The position numbers were made by a program, and so were the translations under genes. Of a stretch of 64,000 nt of DNA, positions 49,681 through 57,865 are shown one piece after another; the first letter of the stretch is position 1; every line of letters begins with the position of its first letter. This DNA comes from Porphyromonas sp. oral taxon 278 str. W7784. GTDB taxonomy: Bacteria; Bacteroidota; Bacteroidia; Bacteroidales; Porphyromonadaceae. The stretch covers positions 23,525 to 87,524 of the forward strand of contig NZ_KI259230.1 of the NCBI RefSeq assembly GCF_000467855.2, written 5' to 3'. The notes under the pieces were generated by a model, which searched no databases, had not been told where the DNA came from, and saw only the letters and a list, made by a program, of their open reading frames with translations.

Positions 49681-50271
49681 ATGAATAAAGTAAGCTACGC
49701 CCTAGGGCTAAGCATCGGCCAGAACTTCAGAGCTTCGGGCTTCGATGAGATCAGTCTCGAGGATTTCCTCGCAGGAGTACGTGATGTCCTTCAGGAGGCA
49801 GAGCCTCGGATGACGTATGATGAGGCGAAGGTCGTCATCAACGATTATTTCCAGGAAGTACGTCGCAAGGCCGTCGAGCAGAATAAGGCTGCCGGTGAAG
49901 AGTTCCTCAAGATCAATGGTCATAAGACTGGGGTCGTGACCCTACCTAGTGGCCTGCAGTATGAGGTCATCAAGATGGGCGACGGCGAGAAGCCTCAGCT
50001 CACCGATACCGTAGAGTGCCACTACCACGGCACGCTCATCAATGGTCAGGTCTTCGATAGCTCCATGGATCGTGGGCAGACGGCGAAGTTCCCTCTGCAG
50101 GGTGTCATCAAGGGCTGGACGGAGGTCCTCCAGCTCATGCCCGTAGGATCGAAGTGGAAGGTCACTATCCCTTCGGATCTTGCTTACGGCGATCGTGGAG
50201 CAGGCGAGATGATCCAGCCAGGCAGTACGCTCGTCTTCATCATCGAGCTCATCGGCATCGTAGGGAAGTAG
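49681..50271 (+). CDS. FKBP-type peptidyl-prolyl isomerase, cytoplasmic
   Basis: This 196-residue protein has no signal peptide. An N-terminal helical FKBP_N dimerisation part (about 1-80, MNKVSYALGLSIGQNFRASGF) leads into one FKBP domain (about 95-193) with TDTVECHYHGTLINGQVFDSSMDRGQ, GVIKGWTEVLQLMPVGSKWKV and IPSDLAYGDRG, which include the binding-pocket Tyr, Phe-Asp, Trp and Tyr. It resembles E. coli FklB. It is the first of three consecutive FKBP genes and is followed after five bases by the next. Confidence 0.93.
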   Translation: MNKVSYALGLSIGQNFRASGFDEISLEDFLAGVRDVLQEAEPRMTYDEAKVVINDYFQEVRRKAVEQNKAAGEEFLKINGHKTGVVTLPSGLQYEVIKMGDGEKPQLTDTVECHYHGTLINGQVFDSSMDRGQTAKFPLQGVIKGWTEVLQLMPVGSKWKVTIPSDLAYGDRGAGEMIQPGSTLVFIIELIGIVGK

Positions 50272-50276
50272 CCTGC

Positions 50277-51080
50277 ATGAAGAAGATCTCTCATTCCCTG
50301 ATCTTAGGCCTCGGCCTAGCCTTAGCTACGGCCTCCTGCTCTAAGAAGCTCCAGACGCAGAAGTCGGCACTAGCGAGTCGCCAAGACTCGGTAGCCTATG
50401 CCTTCGGTGTACTCAATAGTGGAGCTTTCTCCGAAGTCGTCTCTCGGATGCCTGGTGATAGCCTCAGCCGTCAGCAGATCCTCTCGGGCTTCAGTGATGC
50501 CTTCCTCGGTGGGCACCTCAAGATAAGTGCTACCGATGCTCAGACCATCTTCGAAGCTTATGCCTCGGATCTCCGTGCTCAGGAGACACGCCGTCGTACG
50601 GCTTCGGCTGATTCCGTCCTCGCCGCTTACAAGGGTCGCGAAGGAGTGAAGACTACGGAGAGCGGCCTGATGTATCGAGTGCTTCGTGCTGCACAGGAGG
50701 AGCGCCCTTCGGCTCAGGATACTGTCGTCGTCCACTACACGGGACGCCTCACCGATGGCAAGGAATTCGACAGCTCCATTAAGCGTGGTGAGCCTGCTGT
50801 CTTCCCGCTCTCTCAGGTCATCGCAGGCTGGACCGAAGGGATCTGCCTCATGACAAAGGGCTCGAAGTATGAGTTCCTCATCCCTGCCTCCCTAGCCTAT
50901 GGCGAGCGAGGTGTCAATGGAGTCATCCCTCCAGGAGCGCCCCTCTTCTTCGAGGTAGAGCTACTCGACATCCGCCCTTACCGAGAGGCGAAGGCCGAGG
51001 TGAAGGAAGACTCTTCCGCCACTCCAGCTAAGGCCACTCCTTCGGCCAAGGGACGCAAGCCCATTAAGCGAAAGAAATAA
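50277..51080 (+). CDS. FKBP-type peptidyl-prolyl isomerase lipoprotein
   Basis: I take the ATG at 50277 (267 residues), five bases after the previous stop; longer readings overlap that gene. A lipoprotein signal ends in ATASC (Cys about 21), placing the enzyme in the periplasm or on a membrane. The N-terminal helical domain is followed by an FKBP domain (about 140-235) with DTVVVHYTGRLTDGKEFDSSIKRGE, VIAGWTEGICLM and IPASLAYGERG. The C-terminus is a Lys/Ala/Thr-rich tail ending RKPIKRKK, which could bind acidic surfaces. Confidence 0.93.
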   Translation: MKKISHSLILGLGLALATASCSKKLQTQKSALASRQDSVAYAFGVLNSGAFSEVVSRMPGDSLSRQQILSGFSDAFLGGHLKISATDAQTIFEAYASDLRAQETRRRTASADSVLAAYKGREGVKTTESGLMYRVLRAAQEERPSAQDTVVVHYTGRLTDGKEFDSSIKRGEPAVFPLSQVIAGWTEGICLMTKGSKYEFLIPASLAYGERGVNGVIPPGAPLFFEVELLDIRPYREAKAEVKEDSSATPAKATPSAKGRKPIKRKK

Positions 51081-51121
51081 CAACAGAATAATATCCAATC
51101 AATCCAGTATCTCAACGAAAG

Positions 51122-52021
51122 ATGAAAAAGATCTCAATGATCCTGGCTGCTTCAGCCATGGCTCTCGGTATCTACTCTTGCTCTAAGAGTGGCTCTGCTA
51201 ACCTCAAGGACAATGCTGACAGCGTATCCTTCGCCGTTGGTTTTGGCAATGCTAACGAACTCATCAACGCTATCCAGGGCGCTAAGGCTCAGGGTGAGAA
51301 CGTCGACTCAGCACTCTTCTTCAAGGGTTTTGAGGAAGGCTTCAACAGCGATACGACCAAGCTCTGGTACTATGTCGGTCAGATGCAGGGCGTACAGGCT
51401 GCTATGCGCTTCAAGGATGACTCTACGCTGAAGAAGGCTGTCTTCCTCGCAGGCTTCAAGAAGGCGCTAAGCCTCGACTCAGCTGCCCGTGCTGCGCAGT
51501 CCGATAGCATCAACGCCATCGCTCAGGCTTACTACGAAAAGAAGCAGGAGCAGGAACGTGCCAAGTACGAAGAAGAAATGCAGAAGCAGATGGAAGAGCA
51601 GTACGGCGAGAACAAGAAGAAGGGCGCTGAATTCGTAGCGAACTATAAGAAGCAGGCTGGCGTGAAGACCACCGCTTCTGGTCTTGCTTACCAGGTCCTC
51701 AAGGAAGGCAATGGCGAGACGCCTAAGGCTACGGACATGGTCCAGGTGAACTATGTCGGTAAGCTCATCGACGATACCGTCTTCGACGAATCTAAGGGTA
51801 AGCCTGCTGAATTCCGTGTTGATCAGGTCATCAAGGGCTGGACGGAAATGCTTCAGCTCATGAAGGTCGGCGAAAAGGTAAAGGTTGTCATCCCTCAGGA
51901 GCTTGCTTATGGAGCTCGCTTCGCTGGTGAAAAGATCCCTCCTTTCAGCACGCTCGTCTTCGAGATTGAGCTTGTGAAGATCGTCCCTGCAGCTGCAGCT
52001 GACTCTGTCGCACAGCACTAA
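51122..52021 (+). CDS. FKBP-type peptidyl-prolyl isomerase lipoprotein (second)
   Basis: The 299-residue lipoprotein has its signal ending GIYSC (Cys 20). The helical N-terminal part includes repeated DSALFFKGFEEGF and AVFLAGFKKAL segments. A charged coiled-coil-like stretch (about 140-175, KKQEQERAKYEEEMQKQMEE) joins it to an FKBP domain (about 190-290) with DMVQVNYVGKLIDDTVFDES, VIKGWTEMLQLMKVG and IPQELAYGARFAGEKIPP. FkpA-like periplasmic foldases have this layout. A strong terminator follows. Confidence 0.93.
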   Translation: MKKISMILAASAMALGIYSCSKSGSANLKDNADSVSFAVGFGNANELINAIQGAKAQGENVDSALFFKGFEEGFNSDTTKLWYYVGQMQGVQAAMRFKDDSTLKKAVFLAGFKKALSLDSAARAAQSDSINAIAQAYYEKKQEQERAKYEEEMQKQMEEQYGENKKKGAEFVANYKKQAGVKTTASGLAYQVLKEGNGETPKATDMVQVNYVGKLIDDTVFDESKGKPAEFRVDQVIKGWTEMLQLMKVGEKVKVVIPQELAYGARFAGEKIPPFSTLVFEIELVKIVPAAAADSVAQH

Positions 52022-52057
52022 GCTCTCTCGGCGCTAAATAGCGCTCCCACTTTATCC

Positions 52058-52104
52058 CGGGTGCCCGTACTCCTTGACCAAGGAAGTACGGGCACCCGTC
52101 TTTT
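52058..52104 (+). terminator. Terminator of the FKBP cluster
   Basis: A 19-base arm (52058-52076) pairs with 52080-52098 apart from a one-base bulge, followed by TCTTTTT. Confidence 0.9.
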
Positions 52105-52144
52105 TATTCCTCTGCTTAGATCCTGTAGCGCTATCGTGAATTGC

Positions 52145-52175
52145 TTGTTTCTGAAGTTTGCTTTCTATACATTTG
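52145..52175 (+). promoter_or_regulatory. Promoter (TTG-20-TACATTTG) of the SIR2-HerA pair
   Basis: TTG at 52145-52147 is 20 bp from TACATTTG at 52168-52175, 40 bp before the SIR2 gene. Confidence 0.65.
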
Positions 52176-52215
52176 TGGGAGGTAATACCTTTTAGCACAG
52201 AAGTTTTCACAGGAT

Positions 52216-53469
52216 ATGGATACCCCGCTGACATTAGATAAGCTGACGAATATCATACAATCAAGCCACATCAACTTCCTATTCGGTGCTGGGCTTTCAC
52301 GCCCCTACCTAACGACTTTGGGTGATATCGAGACGTTGCTAACAGATTGTGCCACGATTGAGAATGATGAGGTAAGGCAAATCACCGAGGATAATCTAAA
52401 GATTACCTATGTGGAAGGTGTCATGAAGCCTTGTCTTGACGCCATCTCTATGGATGAGAAGCCTGAAGAGCTCCAGGAAGTAGAGGCTGCCTATCAAGAC
52501 TTCCTGAAGATCTGGAATCATATCATCTCTCGCCGAGGTAGTACTCTCTTGAGTAAGCAAGTCAATATCTTTACGACCAATATAGATCCATTGCTTGAGG
52601 GGGTGGCTGAAGATCTGGGGATAGAGTTCAATAATGGCTTCAAGGGCGTGATGAGACCTGTCTTCCGAGAAGAAGCGTTCAGTACGATAGTCTCTAAGGT
52701 GAGCCCACTCTATCAGCGCACCTCGGAGCTACCTACATTCAACTATCTGAAGATGCACGGCTCGGTTAACTGGCGGCATAAGGAGAATAGTGCAGAGATA
52801 TTCTATGATGGGCGTTTGGAGACGTTGGCAAAAGTCGTAGAATGTATGGAGAAGTACCCTCCTCTGTATCGAGCTGTTGAGCGGATGAGGCCGGGGTTTG
52901 AACTTAAAGAGCTGGAGGAAGCCGTGGAAGACTCTATTAGTCTAGCCGGCCCAGAGTCTGAGGAAGGAAGTGATGCGTGGAAAGGACGGTCTACTGGATC
53001 AGCTTGGTTCCCCTCCGATCGCAATAAGCAGATGCAATCATTCCGAGAGGCATATGATGAGTTAGTGATGATTAACCCGAGAAAGGCAAAGTTCAGAGAG
53101 ACGGTCTTGGACTTGCATTTCTATGAGTTGATGCGCTTGTATGCAAATGCCTTAGAGAAACCGACTACCTGTCTCTTTGCAATGGGCTTTTCCTTTGCAG
53201 ATGAGCATATCGCTCAGATCACGCGTCGAGCAGTAGCGTCTAACCCAACTCTACTCGTTATTATATTTGCCTATGATGATGGGGCAAAGGAAGCTATACG
53301 GAAATGTATAGGAGAGAGCAACCATAATAATATCATTATCCTATCGCCAGAAGAGTTTAAAGCTGCTCAAAATGAAGAAGGGAAAAAGGCCGTCGAGAAG
53401 TTGAATAAGTTCGATTTGGCATCTATCAATAAGTATGTCTTTGGACAGATCGGGAATCGCATCAATTGA
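52216..53469 (+). CDS. SIR2-domain NADase of a SIR2-HerA anti-phage system
   Basis: The 417-residue protein has a SIR2 fold. The NAD-binding loop is NFLFGAGLS (residues 20-28). FTTNID (about 118-123) supplies the conserved Asn and Asp, and KMHGSVNW places the catalytic His near residue 181. CLFAMGFSFADEHIAQI (about 320-337) is the usual GxSxxDxH-type element of SIR2_2 proteins. An insertion of about 70 charged residues lies at 215-285. In known SIR2-HerA (also called Nezha) systems this subunit degrades NAD+ on phage infection when assembled with HerA. The HerA gene starts two bases after its stop. Codon use is visibly richer in A and T than in the flanking FKBP genes, suggesting transfer. 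Confidence 0.88.
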   Translation: MDTPLTLDKLTNIIQSSHINFLFGAGLSRPYLTTLGDIETLLTDCATIENDEVRQITEDNLKITYVEGVMKPCLDAISMDEKPEELQEVEAAYQDFLKIWNHIISRRGSTLLSKQVNIFTTNIDPLLEGVAEDLGIEFNNGFKGVMRPVFREEAFSTIVSKVSPLYQRTSELPTFNYLKMHGSVNWRHKENSAEIFYDGRLETLAKVVECMEKYPPLYRAVERMRPGFELKELEEAVEDSISLAGPESEEGSDAWKGRSTGSAWFPSDRNKQMQSFREAYDELVMINPRKAKFRETVLDLHFYELMRLYANALEKPTTCLFAMGFSFADEHIAQITRRAVASNPTLLVIIFAYDDGAKEAIRKCIGESNHNNIIILSPEEFKAAQNEEGKKAVEKLNKFDLASINKYVFGQIGNRIN

Positions 53470-53471
53470 AT

Positions 53472-55505
53472 ATGGAGAAGACTACAATAGATCACGACGA
53501 TTATCTACTTAAGAAATCGATCTTTCGTATTGGGGAGGTCTCCAGTGTTGATGGTAGAGAGGTCTCCGTTCGTGTCGATCAGGAGAAGAATCGCTCGCAC
53601 ATCCTCTATCGGGGAGAGCTACTGTCTAATGTGTCCGTGGGTGGATATGTCAAGCTCATCAAGGGATTCAATAGCCTGATCGGTAAGATCGAGAAAGAGT
53701 ATATCAAAGAAGACAAGTCGACTTCCCAATCTCCTGAGTATACTCAAGCTGAAGAGCGGTTCGTTCGTTTCCTATCGGTCAAGATGCTTGGCTACTTCTC
53801 GGGGGATAAGTATCGTAAGGGAATCAAGGAACTTCCCTTAATTGGCAATGAGTGCATACTCTTAGATGCAGAAGAGTATCAGAAGATTCATAGCTTTGCT
53901 CATGAAGACGAGAGTACGATACGCCTAGGAGCACTGATGACCGATGAGCGTGTCTCCATTGACGTATCCGTTGATCGACTCTTTGCAAGCCATATTGGCA
54001 TCTTTGGGAATACAGGGAGCGGTAAGAGTCATACATTAGCCACGCTCTACAAGAACCTATTCCGGAAGTTTGGAGATCAAAAGGCATTCCAGAAGAATGC
54101 ACGCTTTATCCTTTTTGATTTCAACGGAGAGTATGCCAATGTAACCACTATAACTCCCCTCAAGAAGGTATATAACCTATCTACAAAAAGCGATCAGGCT
54201 GATAGGATTCAGTTGTCTTCGGAGGATATTCTTACGCCAGAAATCTTCTTTATCCTTGCAAGTGCCACGGAGAAAACACAACAACCTTTCATCAAAAGGA
54301 TGTTACGGCTGTATCAATATGTACACTCTCAGCCTAATCCTACAGAATATACTCAAAGAATACTTAAAGTACTCTTAAAGAGGATGTGCAGAATGACTGA
54401 TTCTCAGAATGGAGCGCTTATTTTAGATTATATGAAAGCGATCTTGGAGAATGAGAAGAATGAGGGGAATGAGAAGAATGAGGAGGACAATTTTAATGAT
54501 ATTAAATGGAATACGAAAGATAAGTACTTCTATTACCAATCAGATGGAAGTGCTTGGGAGTATTTTACTGACGAGAAACAGGGCGTTGTAGAGAAAACAA
54601 GCTTTTATAAAGCAATAGAGAAATACAAGGAGAATGGTAACTTTATTGATAGGGCTATCAAGTTTTTATATATCCAACTGATCAAGGATCTTATTGAGAA
54701 TCGTGCGCAGAATGAGCATGTCGCTCCTGCGATCAATAAGCTGAAAAGCTTGAGAAATGAGTTCTCTAAGGTGTTTTCTATACCGACTAATGTAGGTAAT
54801 ACTAATCTCTGGGAGGAGGGGAAGCCACTAGCGGTGATCAATATGAGTAAAGTCTCTGTCTCGATGAAGAAACTGATCCCGCTACTTCTATCCTATAAGT
54901 ACTATCAGGAGCATAAGAATAAGAAGTCTGATGTAGTCACTAGTTCGCTGAATATCATCATCGACGAAGCTCACAACATCTTATCCTACGACTCGACACG
55001 AGAGAGCCAGGACTGGAAGGACTTCAGACTGGAGACGTTTGAGGAGATCATCAAGGAGGGACGTAAGTTTGGCGTCTTCCTGACTATCGCTAGTCAGAGG
55101 CCTTCGGACATATCAGCGACGATTATTTCTCAGCTACACAATTACCTCATCCATCGTCTGATCAACAATCGGGATCTAGAGATGGTGGAGAAGGCAATTG
55201 CTTATCTTGATAAGATCTCAATAGAGTCGCTCCCGATATTACCTGCTGGAGCTTGTGTGCTCTCGGGTATCATAGCCGATCTTCCCCTGATCTTGCAGGT
55301 CGATCGTCTCAGCGAGGAGGAGCAACCCGAAAGTCAAACGATCGCCCTCACAGAATCATGGCTAGATAAGTCGACCGAGGAGGGAGAGCAGACTACGGAA
55401 GAGGAAGGGGACCCGACTATGGAAGATAAAGATCATACTATGGCAGAGGAAGACCTGACTACGGCTGATGCTAGCTCCACTGACCCAGATGACCTCCCTT
55501 TTTAG
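53472..55505 (+). CDS. HerA-type ATPase of a SIR2-HerA anti-phage system, with SSB-like acidic tip
   Basis: I place the start at the ATG at 53472 (677 residues); a TTG six bases upstream would overlap the SIR2 gene. The N-terminal HAS-barrel part (about 10-75) precedes the FtsK/HerA ATPase core, with Walker A GIFGNTGSGKSHT (about 177-189), Walker B LNIIIDEAHN (about 490-500) and the sensor/arginine region TIASQRPSDISATIISQLHNYLIHRL. A Glu/Asn-rich insertion has an 18-bp tandem duplication (54450-54485). The last ~50 residues are an acidic repetitive tail (TTEEEGDPTMEDKDHTMAEE) ending DPDDLPF, as in SSB proteins. HerA hexamers recruit and activate SIR2. Confidence 0.88.
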   Translation: MEKTTIDHDDYLLKKSIFRIGEVSSVDGREVSVRVDQEKNRSHILYRGELLSNVSVGGYVKLIKGFNSLIGKIEKEYIKEDKSTSQSPEYTQAEERFVRFLSVKMLGYFSGDKYRKGIKELPLIGNECILLDAEEYQKIHSFAHEDESTIRLGALMTDERVSIDVSVDRLFASHIGIFGNTGSGKSHTLATLYKNLFRKFGDQKAFQKNARFILFDFNGEYANVTTITPLKKVYNLSTKSDQADRIQLSSEDILTPEIFFILASATEKTQQPFIKRMLRLYQYVHSQPNPTEYTQRILKVLLKRMCRMTDSQNGALILDYMKAILENEKNEGNEKNEEDNFNDIKWNTKDKYFYYQSDGSAWEYFTDEKQGVVEKTSFYKAIEKYKENGNFIDRAIKFLYIQLIKDLIENRAQNEHVAPAINKLKSLRNEFSKVFSIPTNVGNTNLWEEGKPLAVINMSKVSVSMKKLIPLLLSYKYYQEHKNKKSDVVTSSLNIIIDEAHNILSYDSTRESQDWKDFRLETFEEIIKEGRKFGVFLTIASQRPSDISATIISQLHNYLIHRLINNRDLEMVEKAIAYLDKISIESLPILPAGACVLSGIIADLPLILQVDRLSEEEQPESQTIALTESWLDKSTEEGEQTTEEEGDPTMEDKDHTMAEEDLTTADASSTDPDDLPF

Positions 55506-55604
55506 CTGAGCTTGACACTCGATCATAGGGTGATTATCCCGCACGCATGGGGTAGTTGCTCTTGCTTTATGAGGAGGAAAATCCGGAGCTGGATATTCTT
55601 AAAG

Positions 55605-55635
55605 TTTGTAGATTAAGAAAATAATACTACCTTTG
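55605..55635 (+). promoter_or_regulatory. Promoter (TTTG-19-TACCTTTG) of initiator tRNA
   Basis: TTTG at 55605-55608 and TACCTTTG at 55628-55635 are 19 bp apart, the textbook Bacteroidota arrangement, 16 bp before the tRNA. Confidence 0.85.
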
Positions 55636-55651
55636 CAGTGCAAAAAGATAG

Positions 55652-55723
<72 letters not shown>

Positions 55724-55755
55724 CAAGAGAAAATCAGTGCCTCATACTGATACCT

Positions 55756-55790
55756 GAGCCTCCCCTGGATCAACAGTGGAGGCTCTTTTG
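55756..55790 (+). terminator. Terminator after initiator tRNA
   Basis: GAGCCTCC (55756-55763) pairs with GGAGGCTC (55778-55785), followed by TTTTG. Confidence 0.85.
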
Positions 55791-55827
55791 TTGCTAACGC
55801 TGACTTAAAAACGTATTCGACTCAAGC

Positions 55828-56157
55828 GAATAAGTCGCTGGATCTGTCCAAACTCATTGCAGGGCTCGTCTGAACTGACTGCAGGGTTCGTATGAACTGA
55901 CTGCAGGGTTCGTATGAACTGACTACGGAGCAGGATGGAACTAGTCGCTGGATTCGCTCGATCTTATCGCAGAACGGAATGAAACTCGTCGCAGGGTGCC
56001 CTTTCACTCACTGCAAAGTCTGGGAAAACTAGTCGTAAGACGGCTTCAGGCTGGCCGTAAGGCTGGCTTCGACTACCCGCAGGACCGGCTCCGACTACCC
56101 GCAGTCGGCTCGCTAGCAACTCGGTCAGCGAAGGCAAACTCCGTAGAGGTACTCCGC
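55828..56157. repeat. Tandem array with 22-bp period, 15 units (array E)
   Basis: Fifteen 22-bp units start at 55828 and every 22 bases to 56136, with no slip. A typical unit begins GAACTAGTCGCAGGG. Units at 55872 and 55894 are identical over all 22 bases; those at 56070 and 56092 share the CGACTACCCGCAG core. It fills the gap between the tRNA terminator and the yjjP start, where no gene is seen. Confidence 0.9.
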
Positions 56158-56203
56158 TCACTACACTTACTCTACCTACATCTTTAGTAGCCAAACGAAG
56201 CTT

Positions 56204-57031
56204 ATGGCCCAATCCAAACCCTGTCCCTTACGTGAGGATATCGACAAGGAGCATTTACTTGACTTCCTGCTACGCTATGCTACGACGCAGACCAGCGTCG
56301 GAGTCCAGACCAATCGTATCGTAGTCAATACCACCCGTATCGCTCATGCCTATGGCTACGAGCCGACGATCATGACCTTCCAGCGGAATATGACCATGAC
56401 GCTTACCCCTGTCCTCGGCGACGGGAAGCATTCGTACCGCCCGCTGGATCCACATCCTGTCTCGGGAATGCTCCAGCATCGCCACGGCCCGCTCAATTTC
56501 TTCTTCAACGCCGAACTAAGTCGTCTCTCCTGGTACACCTACGACCACCATCCCAGCCTCGAAGAACTTGAAGAGCGCTTCCAGAAGATCATCAACACCC
56601 CGCCGATGAATCGCTGGCTGGTGCTCTATCTCATCAGCCAGGCGAATATGGCCTTCTGCCTGCTCTTCGGCGGTGATCTCGTCTCGGGTCTCTTTGTTTT
56701 CCTCGGCACGTTCTGCGGGTTCCTCCTTCGCCAAGAGCTGAATCGCCGGCACGCTTACCACTATCTGACGGTGGTACTCTCGGCGCTGGTGGCTTCGTTC
56801 ATCGTAGGTGTCGGGGCAAAACTCGGCTACGAGGAGTATCCCAAGATCGCTCTCAGCGCCAGTGTCCTGTACCTGATCCCCGGAGTACCCTTCATCAACG
56901 GGATGATGGACGTACTCGACGGCTACGTCCTCAATGGGATCTCCCGCCTGCTGACGGCGGTGATGATCGTCGTGAGCATCACCGTGGGGCTGAGCTTCTC
57001 GCTGATGTCGCTTGGTCTGTCGCTTCTCTAG
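56204..57031 (+). CDS. yjjP: YjjP/ThrE-like exporter subunit
   Basis: The 275-residue protein has a soluble N-terminal half (about 1-120) and five helices after it. The ThrE_1 (PF06738) pattern is visible: an early segment LLDFLLRYATTQTSVGVQTNRIVVNTTRIAHAYG, then membrane blocks with PKIALSASVLYLIPGVPFINGMMDVLDGYVLNGISRLLTAVMIV. The split YjjP/YjjB form in E. coli exports succinate; the fused ThrE form exports threonine and serine. The substrate here is not settled by sequence. It pairs with the next gene 27 bp downstream. Confidence 0.88.
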   Translation: MAQSKPCPLREDIDKEHLLDFLLRYATTQTSVGVQTNRIVVNTTRIAHAYGYEPTIMTFQRNMTMTLTPVLGDGKHSYRPLDPHPVSGMLQHRHGPLNFFFNAELSRLSWYTYDHHPSLEELEERFQKIINTPPMNRWLVLYLISQANMAFCLLFGGDLVSGLFVFLGTFCGFLLRQELNRRHAYHYLTVVLSALVASFIVGVGAKLGYEEYPKIALSASVLYLIPGVPFINGMMDVLDGYVLNGISRLLTAVMIVVSITVGLSFSLMSLGLSLL

Positions 57032-57058
57032 TCCCTTTTCCTAATATCTTCCGACCGT

Positions 57059-57550
57059 ATGGACTTTGTGCTTATTCTCGAAAAGGGCTTTTTTGCTGCC
57101 ATCGCTGCCCTAGGTTTCGCCGCTGTCGGCAATCCTTCGAAGGCCGCCTTCCGATACGTCCCGATCATCGCTTTCTTGGGGAATGCGCTGCGCTTCTCGC
57201 TGATGACCTATGCGGGGATGAATATCGCCATCGCCACCTTCTTAGCTTCGGTCTTCGCTGGCTTCATCGCCGTGGGCTTTGCCTACCATGCTCGCTACCC
57301 GATCGAAGTCTTTGCCTTCCCCGCTCTCCTGCCGATGATCCCGGGCCAATTCGCATATCGCTCGATCCTGGGCATGATTCGCTTCATGGAGTCGACGCAG
57401 GAAGTGGCGCAAGAGCAGTATCTGCCGGGGATCATTTCGAATATGATCACGGCGCTTTTGACGATGTTCGCCCTCGGTGTGGGGGTAGCCATTCCGCTAT
57501 TTATGTGCTATAAGGTCTCCTTCCGCATGACGCGTGGGGAGGCGAAGTAG
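57059..57550 (+). CDS. yjjB: YjjB-like exporter subunit (ThrE_2)
   Basis: The 163-residue partner of YjjP has four to five helices and the ThrE_2 (PF12821) pattern: GFFAAIAALGFAAVGNPSKAAFRYVPIIAFLGNALRF, then FPALLPMIPGQFAYRSILGMIRF and a terminal helix ending in MCYKVSFRMTRGEAK. The MIPG motif is the counterpart of LIPGVPF in YjjP. Repeat array F starts at its stop codon. Confidence 0.87.
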   Translation: MDFVLILEKGFFAAIAALGFAAVGNPSKAAFRYVPIIAFLGNALRFSLMTYAGMNIAIATFLASVFAGFIAVGFAYHARYPIEVFAFPALLPMIPGQFAYRSILGMIRFMESTQEVAQEQYLPGIISNMITALLTMFALGVGVAIPLFMCYKVSFRMTRGEAK

Positions 57551-57563
57551 GGAGAAGGTGAGA

Positions 57564-57804
57564 CTTCTCAAGGCACTTCCTCTGGGAAGTACAAGGACTT
57601 CCCAGCCGAATGAATCGTACTTCTCGGGGGAACTACTAGGGCTTCTCACTCGAACTAATAGCACTTCGCCTGGGTTGTTATATTACTTCCCAGGCGAAAT
57701 GCTTGAAGTTCGCTTCGAAAGTAATATAACATTCGGCGAAAAGTAATATAACCTTCCGACGAAAGTAATATAACATTCGACCGAAAGTAATATAACATTT
57801 GGGA
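57564..57804. repeat. Tandem array with ~22-bp period, 11 units (array F)
   Basis: Units start at about 57564, 57586, 57608, 57630, 57652, 57674, 57696, 57717, 57738, 57761 and 57783, so spacing is 22 with compensating 21, 21 and 23. Early units begin GAACTACTAGGG or GAACTAATAGC and clearly resemble array E. The last four begin GAAAGTAATATAAC and are nearly identical to each other. The unit at 57674 carries the inverse GTTATATTACTTC. No gene lies in 57551-57865. Confidence 0.88.
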
Positions 57805-57865
57805 CCCCCTTCAGAAACTCAGCTACAGAGCCTTCTGAAGCGCCCGTCCCAAGCCATAGAATCTT

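Noticed and set aside
53466-53471. TTG start for HerA overlapping the SIR2 stop
   Set aside because: An ATG six bases later gives the same protein minus two residues and is a more normal start.
52022-55651. Prophage or integrative element around the SIR2-HerA pair
   Set aside because: I see no integrase, no attachment-site repeat of the tRNA 3' end and no structural genes; only composition suggests transfer.
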